NCBI GenBank assembly: GCA_023428865.1
Contig: JAEYWT010000300.1
Span: forward strand, 1-5,187
DNA from: Bacteroidota bacterium
Lineage (GTDB): Bacteria > Bacteroidota > Bacteroidia > Flavobacteriales_F > PHOS-HE28
DNA: 5,187 bases
Reading direction: 5' to 3'
Each line of letters starts with the position of its first letter. Positions within the stretch are counted from its first letter, which is position 1. Both the position numbers and the translations under genes were made by a program. This document shows, one piece after another, positions 1 through 5,187 of the stretch. The notes beneath the pieces are model-generated. The model was not told where the DNA came from. It worked only from the letters and a program-made list of their open reading frames with translations, and searched no databases.

Positions 1-859
1 AGCAAAAGCTGCGCGTTTGATCACCTTTTCCGAAGATGGTGAGGTCCTCTCCTCGCAAAGCCTGACCCATGAAGGCCGGCACCACGCGACCATCGTTCAA
101 CCGCATACGGGGGCCATATGTATTGAAGATGCGGACCATGCGCGTTTCCACACCGTGGTAGGTGTGGTAAGCCATGGTGATGGCTTCTTGGAAACGTTTG
201 GCCTCATCGTACATGCTGCGCTTGCCAACAGGGTTCACATGGCCCCAATAGCTCTCGCTCTGCGGATGCACTTTCGGATCGCCATACACTTCGCTGGTGC
301 TGGCCACGATGATCCGCGCCTTCTTCACCCGCGCCAGACCAAGCAGGTTGTGTGTTCCCAACGAACCCACTTTCAAGGTCTGGATGGGGATCTTCTCGTA
401 GTCGATGGGCGATGCAGGCGATGCGAAGTGCAGGATGTACTTCAGCTCGCCAGGCACATGCACGAACTTGGAGACGTCGTGGTGGTAGAACTCGAAATCC
501 TCCCGATGGAAGAGGTGTTCGATGTTCTTGAGGCTACCGGTGATCAGGTTGTCCATGGCGATCACGTGGTAGCCTTCCTTCAGGAACCGATCGCATAGGT
601 GCGAACCCAGGAAACCGGCGGCACCGGTGATCAGAACGCGGCCTTTCTTCTTCTCGACCCGGCGGGTGGACGCTACGGGCGCCTTGTGGGAAATCTTGCG
701 GGCCGGCGCCTTCGCGGGTTTGCGGGCTACGGGTTTCGCGGCCCGCGTGGTTCCCGCACCACGGCCGGTTTTGGGAGTAGGTCGACCCGATGGGTCGACA
801 CTACGGGTGCCACCGACCACGGCGGTGGTTGTTCGTTTCGTTGCCTGTTTCTTGGCCAT
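1..859 (-). CDS. uxs: UDP-glucuronate decarboxylase (UDP-xylose synthase), partial, with basic N-terminal extension
   Basis: This extended short-chain dehydrogenase/reductase converts UDP-glucuronate to UDP-xylose, using bound NAD and passing through a UDP-4-keto-pentose. The window holds 286 codons; the C-terminal part lies beyond base 1. Visible motifs are the Rossmann loop GAAGFLG (residues 79-85), HHDVSKFVHVPGE (126-138), HFASPASPIDY (144-154), STSEVYGDP (187-195, with the family's catalytic Thr/Ser and Glu), the YDEAK catalytic Tyr217/Lys221, FNTYGPRMRLNDGR (245-258) and the start of the QTRSF motif at 281. These are hallmarks of bacterial UXS. Residues 1-72 are an unusual Lys/Arg/Ala/Pro/Thr-rich extension, since bacterial homologues normally begin a few residues before the Rossmann strand. 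After ATG 859 the only other common start codon before the Rossmann loop is GTG at residue 14, so at least most of the extension must be translated. The gene starts 4 bases after the ugd stop. The family call is secure. The role of the extension is unknown. Confidence 0.93.
   Translation of the reverse strand, partial: MAKKQATKRTTTAVVGGTRSVDPSGRPTPKTGRGAGTTRAAKPVARKPAKAPARKISHKAPVASTRRVEKKKGRVLITGAAGFLGSHLCDRFLKEGYHVIAMDNLITGSLKNIEHLFHREDFEFYHHDVSKFVHVPGELKYILHFASPASPIDYEKIPIQTLKVGSLGTHNLLGLARVKKARIIVASTSEVYGDPKVHPQSESYWGHVNPVGKRSMYDEAKRFQEAITMAYHTYHGVETRMVRIFNTYGPRMRLNDGRVVPAFMGQALRGEDLTIFGKGDQTRSFC
654..683. repeat. degenerate second copy of the REP-like sequence
   Basis: Bases 654-683 align without gaps to 782-811, with 25 of 30 positions identical by hand alignment. 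Both share TCGACCCG, a GGGT core and CTACGGG. The palindrome is damaged here, so the hairpin is weaker. The two copies are read in different codon phases: 782-811 gives T-R-S-V-D-P-S-G-R, while 654-683 gives A-P-V-A-S-T-R-R-V. The resemblance is therefore at DNA level rather than protein level. Chance similarity in GC-rich low-complexity sequence cannot be excluded. Confidence 0.35.
777..804. repeat. REP-like GTAG palindrome inside the uxs N-terminal coding region
   Basis: The left arm GTAGGTCGACCC (777-788) and right arm GGGTCGACACTAC (792-804) pair through a three-base loop, with one extra A in the right arm. Read on either strand the element begins with GTAG, the tetranucleotide typical of REP elements mobilised by RAYT (TnpA_REP) transposases. 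It lies in frame within uxs, coding residues 19-28 (R-S-V-D-P-S-G-R-P-T), and would form a strong hairpin in the mRNA about 60 bases after the ugd stop codon. The palindrome is seen directly. Its identity as a mobile REP is inferred, because no genome-wide copy count is possible here. Confidence 0.6.
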
Positions 860-863
860 GTCA

Positions 864-2219
864 TCAGGCTTTCGCCGTGGCTTTGGTGCTGTTCTTCGGA
901 CTATGTGCGGCGGTGACCACGTTACGACCGATGCTGACGTAGTGGAAACCCTTCGCTTGCATCTCTTCCAGTTCGTACAGGTTACGTCCGTCGAACACGG
1001 TGCGCTCCTTCAGGCTCTTCTCCAGACGCTCGAAATCAGGCGTGCGGAACAAGGCCCACTCGGTACAGATGATCAGTGAATCCGCGCCTTTCAGGGCCTC
1101 GTATTCATCCTTCGCGTAGTTGATCTTGTCCCCTATCAGCTTCTTCACGTTGGCCGCACCTTCGGGATCGAAGGCCGTTACCGTGGCGCCAGCCTCCACC
1201 AACGCATCGATCATGTACAAGGCAGGTGCCTCGCGGATGTCGTCGGTATCAGGCTTGAACGAAAGGCCCCACATGGCGAAGTGCTTGCCTTTCAGATCGC
1301 CGCCGTAGTAGGCCTTGATCTTCGGCATCAACGCTGTCTTCTGCTGTTCGTTCACCTCCATCACGCTGTTGATGATCTGGAAGTCGTAACCCGCTTCCTT
1401 ACCGCTCTTGGCGAGGGCTTGCACATCCTTCGGGAAACAACTTCCACCGTAACCGATGCCGGGGAACAGGAAGCGTTTTCCGATGCGCGTGTCCGTACCC
1501 ATGCCGATGCGCACCTTGTCCACGTCGGCACCGACCGCTTCGCAGAAGTTCGCGATCTCGTTCATGAACGTGATCTTGGCCGCGAGGAAGGCATTGGCCG
1601 CATACTTCGTGAGTTCGGCACTACGCTCGTCCATGAAGATGATGGGGTTGCCCTGGCGCACGAACGGTTTGTACAGGTCTTCCATCAACTTGCGCGCACG
1701 CTCGCTGCTGGTGCCCACCACCACACGATCGGGTTTCAAGAAATCGTCCACCGCGAAACCTTCGCGCAGGAACTCCGGGTTGCTCACCACATCGAACTCC
1801 ACCTTGGCGTACTTGGCCACCTCGGCGTGTACTTTCTCTGCGGTACCAACAGGCACGGTACTCTTGTCCACGAGTACCTTGTAGTCCTTCATCAGCTTGC
1901 CGATGTCGCCAGCGGCCTTGAGCACGTAGCTGAGATCTGCACTGCCGTCTTCACCAGGAGGCGTGGGCAATGCGAGGAAAACGATCTGTGCCTTCTCCAG
2001 TGCCTCTGCCAGGTTGGTGGTGAAGCTGAGGCGTCCTTGACGGATGTTCCGTTCGAAGAGGACATCGAGGTGCGGTTCGTAGATCGGCACCTTGCCGTCC
2101 TTCATCATCTGCACCTTCTCGGCATTGATATCCACACAGACCACGTGGTTGCCGGTCTCGGCGAAGCATGTGCCGGTCACCAGACCGACGTAACCTGTTC
2201 CTACTACTGCGATGTTCAT
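864..2219 (-). CDS. ugd: UDP-glucose 6-dehydrogenase
   Basis: This cytosolic enzyme oxidises UDP-glucose to UDP-glucuronate with two NAD+, supplying the substrate of the Uxs encoded next. The protein has 451 residues, slightly longer than the usual 430-440. The N-terminal NAD-binding domain opens with GTGYVG (7-12) and has DKSTVPVGT (118-126) and SNPEFLREG (146-154). The central helix has Lys205 and Asn209 in ELTKYAANAFLA. The catalytic nucleophile is Cys261 in GYGGSCFPKD, with Asp265 after it. The C-terminal UDP-binding domain has GLSFKPDTDDIRE (318-330). The motif set fits the UDP-glucose enzyme rather than UDP-N-acetylglucosamine or GDP-mannose dehydrogenases. The last 15 or so residues form a Ser/Thr/Lys/Ala tail beyond the usual end at GRNVV. 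The gene starts 3 bases after the aminotransferase stop and ends in tandem stops TGATGA immediately before uxs, so translational coupling is likely. Confidence 0.96.
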   Translation of the reverse strand: MNIAVVGTGYVGLVTGTCFAETGNHVVCVDINAEKVQMMKDGKVPIYEPHLDVLFERNIRQGRLSFTTNLAEALEKAQIVFLALPTPPGEDGSADLSYVLKAAGDIGKLMKDYKVLVDKSTVPVGTAEKVHAEVAKYAKVEFDVVSNPEFLREGFAVDDFLKPDRVVVGTSSERARKLMEDLYKPFVRQGNPIIFMDERSAELTKYAANAFLAAKITFMNEIANFCEAVGADVDKVRIGMGTDTRIGKRFLFPGIGYGGSCFPKDVQALAKSGKEAGYDFQIINSVMEVNEQQKTALMPKIKAYYGGDLKGKHFAMWGLSFKPDTDDIREAPALYMIDALVEAGATVTAFDPEGAANVKKLIGDKINYAKDEYEALKGADSLIICTEWALFRTPDFERLEKSLKERTVFDGRNLYELEEMQAKGFHYVSIGRNVVTAAHSPKNSTKATAKA

Positions 2220-2222
2220 GGG

Positions 2223-3371
2223 CTAGTTGAAGAAGCTCTTCACCGTGTTGGTGATGTGCGTGAGTTGTTCGTTATCCAGTTCGGTGCTCATGGGTAGCGA
2301 GAGCACTTCGCGCGTGAGTTGTTCGGTCACCGGGAGCGAACCTTCCGGTGTACGAACGCTCTTGTACGCATTCTGGAGGTGGCAGGATACAGGGTAATAG
2401 ATCATGGCCGGTATCCCCTGTTCTTCCAAGTGCTTCTTTAGACCATCGCGGCTACCATCGGTCACCATGCCTTCGGCAGGCAGGACACGCAAAGTGTACT
2501 GGTGGAAGACGTGGGTGGAAGACGGGTTGCGCTGCGGAACATGTAAGCCCGGGATGCCTTGGAAAGCTGCATCATAGAAGGCCGCAGCCTTGTTCCGAGC
2601 GGCATTGTAGCCGTCCAGCTGGGGCAGCTTGATCCGCAGCACGGCTGCTTGCATCGAATCCAAGCGGCTGTTCACCCCCACCACTTCATGGTAATAACGC
2701 ACTTCGCTGCCGTGGTTGCACACCCGGCGGATCTTCTTGGCCAGCTCGTCATCGTTGGTGAAGAGGGCACCGCCATCGCCATAACAGCCTAGGTTCTTGC
2801 TGGGGAAGAAGCTGGTGCTGGCGATGTGGCCGATGCTTCCGCTCTTGCGCTTGGTGCCATCACCGAAGGTGAATTCCGCACCAATGGCTTGCGCATTGTC
2901 CTCGATCACATACAGATCATGCTTCTTCGCTATGGCCATGATGGCTTCCATATCCGCCAGCTGCCCGAACAGGTGTACCGGAACAATGGCCTTGGTCTTC
3001 GGGGTGATCTTGCGTTCAATGTCGGCAGGATCCAGGTTGAAGGTGCCGGGCAATACATCGGCGAAGACCGGGGTGATACCCAGCAAGCCTACTACTTCCA
3101 CGGTTGCCACGAAGGTGAATGAAGCGGTGATCACTTCATCACCAGGCTGCAAGCCAAGGGCCATCATGGCGATCTGCAGGGCATCCGTGCCGTTGGCACA
3201 GGCGATCACGTGCTTGGATCCGTTGTAGGCCGCAAGCTCCTTCTCGAACTCCTTCACCTCCGGGCCGTTGATGAAGGCGGTGCTGTCGATCACGCGCTGG
3301 ATGGCCGCATCGACCTCCGGTTTGATCTTCTGGTACTGGCCGACGAGGTCGACCATCTGGATGGGTTTCAT
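2223..3371 (-). CDS. DegT/DnrJ/EryC1 family PLP-dependent sugar aminotransferase (WbpE-like)
   Basis: This 382-residue fold-type I aminotransferase moves an amino group, usually from glutamate, to a keto-sugar nucleotide. Motifs in order are VDLVGQY (7-13), FINGPEVKEFE (33-43), ACANGTDAL (57-65, PLP phosphate region), GDEVITASFTFVATVE (77-92), VIEDNAQAIGA (155-165, Asp158 contacting the PLP nitrogen), TSFFPSKNLGCYGDGGA (186-202, Schiff-base Lys192), VGVNSRLDSMQAA (231-243) and IYYPVSCHLQ (324-333). The sequence recalls WbpE/WlbC, which aminates UDP-3-keto-N-acetylglucosaminuronate. Neighbouring ugd and uxs also allow a 4-keto-pentose substrate, as used by ArnB. ATG 3371 was chosen because the family begins around MKPIQMVDL. 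The reading frame stays open upstream to 3506, but those codons cross the divergent promoter region and have no family match. It is the first gene of the operon. The fold is certain, the substrate is not. Confidence 0.93.
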   Translation of the reverse strand: MKPIQMVDLVGQYQKIKPEVDAAIQRVIDSTAFINGPEVKEFEKELAAYNGSKHVIACANGTDALQIAMMALGLQPGDEVITASFTFVATVEVVGLLGITPVFADVLPGTFNLDPADIERKITPKTKAIVPVHLFGQLADMEAIMAIAKKHDLYVIEDNAQAIGAEFTFGDGTKRKSGSIGHIASTSFFPSKNLGCYGDGGALFTNDDELAKKIRRVCNHGSEVRYYHEVVGVNSRLDSMQAAVLRIKLPQLDGYNAARNKAAAFYDAAFQGIPGLHVPQRNPSSTHVFHQYTLRVLPAEGMVTDGSRDGLKKHLEEQGIPAMIYYPVSCHLQNAYKSVRTPEGSLPVTEQLTREVLSLPMSTELDNEQLTHITNTVKSFFN

Positions 3372-3391
3372 CGGCGGAAGCTGGGGCTTTT

Positions 3392-3408
3392 TCGGAGGAC
3401 TTCTCCGA
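3392..3408 (-). promoter_or_regulatory. possible 5'-UTR hairpin ahead of the aminotransferase gene
   Basis: The perfect six-base arms TCGGAG (3392-3397) and CTCCGA (3403-3408) flank a five-base loop. On the minus strand the hairpin is followed by a short A run and lies 21 bases before the ATG. If the weak promoter at 3416-3423 is used, it would sit at the very 5' end of the transcript, where such hairpins can protect mRNA. No regulator or riboswitch class is recognised. Confidence 0.3.
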
Positions 3409-3415
3409 GCGGGCG

Positions 3416-3423
3416 CGAAGATA
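3416..3423 (-). promoter_or_regulatory. possible Bacteroidota -7 promoter element for the sugar-nucleotide operon
   Basis: Read on the minus strand this is TATCTTCG, one mismatch from the Bacteroidota consensus TAnnTTTG. It lies 44 bases before the aminotransferase ATG, which would give a leader of about 40 bases. No convincing -33 TTG/TTTG is visible at the expected spacing, so the assignment is tentative. Confidence 0.3.
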
Positions 3424-3482
3424 ACCGAAGCCTGGCGCTCTGGTTGAACGGGGAACGGCGAGCCAACCTTGACCGGCGCGGC

Positions 3483-3490
3483 TACTTTTG
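3483..3490 (+). promoter_or_regulatory. Bacteroidota -7 promoter element (TAnnTTTG) for the outer-membrane protein and waaA unit
   Basis: TACTTTTG matches the Bacteroidota primary-sigma -7 consensus TAnnTTTG exactly. It ends 6 bases before ATG 3497, so transcription would begin at or within a few bases of the start codon, giving a leaderless or near-leaderless mRNA. No good -33 element is seen 19-20 bases upstream; the nearest TTG, at 3469-3471, is too close. The exact match and its position before the first gene of a unit support the call. Confidence 0.6.
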
Positions 3491-3496
3491 CACACC

Positions 3497-4246
3497 ATGC
3501 GACCAACGCTCCTGGCCCTTTCGCTGCTGCTTTCGGTAAGCGGCGTGCATGCCCAGACCATGCGCGACACCAGCTTGGCTTTGGTCGCCGTGCATGCGAA
3601 CTATGCCCAGCAGATCCCTGGTGGCGACCTAGCGGAACGCTTTGGTAGTAACAACAACGTAGGCCTAGGTGCCTGGCGCAAACTGCAGAACAACATCACC
3701 CTTGGGGCGGAAGGCAGTTTCATATTCGGCAACCAGGTGCGCGAGCCGGGTATCCTACGCAATGTGATCAATAGTGCCGGCCAGATCGTGGACCAGGAAG
3801 GTGAAATGGCCGATGTGTTCCTTTTCCAGCGTGGCTGGAGCGCTTTCGCCACGGTAGGGCGCATTTTTTCGCTCTTCGGACCAAACCCGAACTCGGGGCT
3901 GCATGTGAAACTTGGTGGTGGCTACCTACGGCACAAGATCCGTATACAAACACAAAAGAATCTTGTGCCCAACCTGGAGGATGAGTACCTCAAGGGCTAC
4001 GATCGGCTTGCGGCTGGACCAGCGGGACTGGCTTACATTGGTTACCAGCATTTCGGCAACCGCGGTCGCATCAATTTTCACATCGGCCTGGAGCTTATGG
4101 TGGGTGCCACACAACCCCTTCGGGCCTTCAACTTCGATACGGAACAGTACAACAAGGAGCGGCGCCTTGACCTACTTAGCGGGTTGCGCCTGGGCTGGAC
4201 ACTGCCGATCTACAAGAAGAAGGATACCGGCTTCCACTACTACTGA
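3497..4246 (+). CDS. conserved secreted protein, probable outer-membrane beta-barrel of unknown function
   Basis: The protein has 249 residues. A short signal peptide has a basic N-terminus (M-R), a hydrophobic core (TLLALSLLLSVSG) and a likely signal peptidase I site VHA|QT after residue 19. The mature part has alternating hydrophobic and polar strands, such as NVGLGAWRKL, ITLGAEGSFIFG, SGLHVKLGGGYLRHKIRI, INFHIGLELMVG and RLDLLSGLRLGWTLPIY. It ends in the aromatic GFHYY, a C-terminus typical of barrel proteins recognised by BamA. Conserved-looking blocks are QIPGGDLAERFG (39-50), FGPNPNSGLHV (127-137) and LKGYDRL (165-171). I recall similar proteins in Flavobacteriales beside waaA, but know of no established function. 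ATG 3497 is preferred over an in-frame TTG at 3488, which lies within the -7 element. The stop overlaps the waaA start by one base, so a shared role in lipopolysaccharide or envelope assembly is possible but unproven. Confidence 0.85.
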   Translation: MRPTLLALSLLLSVSGVHAQTMRDTSLALVAVHANYAQQIPGGDLAERFGSNNNVGLGAWRKLQNNITLGAEGSFIFGNQVREPGILRNVINSAGQIVDQEGEMADVFLFQRGWSAFATVGRIFSLFGPNPNSGLHVKLGGGYLRHKIRIQTQKNLVPNLEDEYLKGYDRLAAGPAGLAYIGYQHFGNRGRINFHIGLELMVGATQPLRAFNFDTEQYNKERRLDLLSGLRLGWTLPIYKKKDTGFHYY

Positions 4247-5187
4247 TGCCATTGCTCATAGACCTGGGCACCGCACTCTACCACGCGGGGATCAACTTGG
4301 CGGCACCGTTCGTACCCAAAGCGCGAGCATGGGTGTATGGTCGTCGTGGCTTATGGGCTCGGCTAGAAGCGAAAGCGGATGCACTACATGGCTGCGTGTG
4401 GATCCACTGCGCCAGCGTAGGCGAATTCGAACAAGCACGCCCAGTGCTGGAGACCTTACAACACGAAAGACCTGGTCTTCCCGTGTTGATCACCTTCTTC
4501 AGCCCCAGCGGCTACGAAGCGCGGAAGGATCATCCGAACGTGACCCATGTGGAGTATCTGCCTGCCGATAGTAAGCGCCATGCGGAGCGTTTTTTGGCCT
4601 TGCTCAAGCCACGCATGGCGGTATTCATCAAGTACGAGTTCTGGTACCACCATCTGAACGCCCTCCATCGCGCGCATGTGCCTACCTACATCGTTAGTGC
4701 GATCTTCAGACCATCCCAACCGTTCTTCACATGGTACGGCGGTGCCTACCGGCGGATGCTGCGCTTCTTCGATCATCTGTTCGTTCAGAACGAAGCTTCA
4801 CGTGACTTGCTCGTCTCCGTAGGTATCCACAACGTAACCGTTAGCGGCGATACGCGGTTCGATCGGGTCGCTGCGATCACCAAGCAGAACGAGGAGCTAC
4901 CCATCGCGAGAAGCTTCCGCAATGCTTCGGACCTTCCGATCCTCGTAGCAGGTAGTACCTGGCCTGCGGATGAGGCGATCATTCAGCAGGCCTTGCTGGA
5001 ACTGCCCCATTCACGCGCGATCATGGTGCCGCACGAACTGACAGCGGCACACCTCACTGCGTTGAAAGCCGGTTCACCCGCTCCTGTCGCGTTCTGGAGC
5101 CAGGGCGACCCCGCACCCGATACCAGCACGCTGATCATGGACCGGATGGGCTATCTCTCGCGGCTTTACAAGTATGCCGATGTGACC
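4246..5187 (+). CDS. waaA: 3-deoxy-D-manno-octulosonic acid (Kdo) transferase, partial
   Basis: This GT30 family glycosyltransferase moves Kdo from CMP-Kdo to lipid IVA on the cytoplasmic face of the inner membrane, an essential early step of lipopolysaccharide core synthesis. The window has the first 314 residues of about 410. The N-terminal hydrophobic/amphipathic segment (residues 3-31) matches the family's membrane anchor and is followed by YGRRG. HCASVGEFEQARPV (54-67) contains Glu60, corresponding to the catalytic base. FIKYEFWYHH (127-136) contains Glu131, the second conserved acidic residue. The C-terminal CMP-Kdo-binding domain has GSTWPADE (236-243), VPHE (261-264) and DRMGYLSRLYKYADVT (299-314), where the sequence is cut just before the usual glycine-rich loop. 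ATG 4246 overlaps the preceding gene's TGA as TGATG, giving translational coupling. No Shine-Dalgarno sequence is seen, as expected for Bacteroidota. Confidence 0.95.
   Translation, partial: MPLLIDLGTALYHAGINLAAPFVPKARAWVYGRRGLWARLEAKADALHGCVWIHCASVGEFEQARPVLETLQHERPGLPVLITFFSPSGYEARKDHPNVTHVEYLPADSKRHAERFLALLKPRMAVFIKYEFWYHHLNALHRAHVPTYIVSAIFRPSQPFFTWYGGAYRRMLRFFDHLFVQNEASRDLLVSVGIHNVTVSGDTRFDRVAAITKQNEELPIARSFRNASDLPILVAGSTWPADEAIIQQALLELPHSRAIMVPHELTAAHLTALKAGSPAPVAFWSQGDPAPDTSTLIMDRMGYLSRLYKYADVT

Noticed and set aside
17..598. Plus-strand open frame of 193 codons opposite uxs
   Set aside because: The minus strand encodes clear UXS motifs throughout this stretch. The plus frame is a compositional shadow.
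1281..2297. Long plus-strand open frame of 338 codons opposite ugd
   Set aside because: It is antisense to a gene with full catalytic motifs, has a His/Leu/Val-rich composition typical of a codon-bias shadow, and matches no family I recognise.
3347..3354. GGTCGACC palindrome near the aminotransferase start, similar to the REP core
   Set aside because: It encodes the conserved M-V-D-L residues and lacks the GTAG-bounded arms, so coincidence is the simplest explanation.
3442..3468. Inverted repeat GGTTG/CAACC in the divergent promoter region as a possible operator
   Set aside because: The arms are only five bases with a 17-base spacer, which is expected often by chance, and no regulator gene is nearby.
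3372..3506. Upstream extension of the aminotransferase frame to 3506
   Set aside because: The 45 extra residues would cross the divergent promoter region and overlap the start of the opposite gene, and the family begins at MKPIQMVDL.
1..5187. A defence, CRISPR, prophage or other wholly new system
   Set aside because: Every large frame is assigned to envelope biosynthesis, and no arrays, integrases, attachment sites or toxin-antitoxin pairs are visible.

Overview
This window looks like the chromosome of a GC-rich member of the Bacteroidota, probably a Flavobacteriales-type lineage. The evidence is the strong resemblance of the sugar-nucleotide genes to Bacteroidota versions, a TAnnTTTG promoter -7 element just before the outer-membrane protein gene, the absence of Shine-Dalgarno sequences before the starts, and a waaA (Kdo transferase) gene next to a conserved outer-membrane-type protein. 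The lineage is inferred from motif recognition, not from a search.

There are two divergent transcription units around a 125-base intergenic region (3372-3496). On the minus strand, reading leftwards, are a DegT/DnrJ/EryC1 (WbpE-like) PLP sugar aminotransferase (2223-3371), UDP-glucose 6-dehydrogenase ugd (864-2219) and UDP-glucuronate decarboxylase uxs (1-859, C-terminus cut by the window edge). Gaps of only 3 and 4 bases mark them as one operon. Ugd makes UDP-glucuronate from UDP-glucose, and Uxs decarboxylates it to UDP-xylose through a 4-keto-pentose. The aminotransferase adds an amino group to a keto-sugar nucleotide whose identity is not settled by this window. The products would feed a surface glycan (exopolysaccharide, O-antigen or protein glycan).

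On the plus strand are a secreted, probable outer-membrane beta-barrel protein of unknown function (3497-4246) and waaA/kdtA (4246-5187, C-terminus cut), which overlap by one base. WaaA adds Kdo to lipid A at the inner membrane. The whole window is therefore devoted to cell-envelope glycan biosynthesis.

The least ordinary part is the first 72 codons of uxs. They encode a Lys/Arg/Ala/Pro/Thr-rich, histone-H1-like extension that the decarboxylase family does not need. This stretch holds a near-perfect GTAG-bounded palindrome resembling a REP (RAYT-type) element at 777-804, and a degraded copy of the same nucleotide pattern at 654-683 in a different reading frame. This suggests that part of the extension was built from repeat insertions. 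No tRNA, rRNA, CRISPR array, insertion sequence or complete undescribed system is visible.
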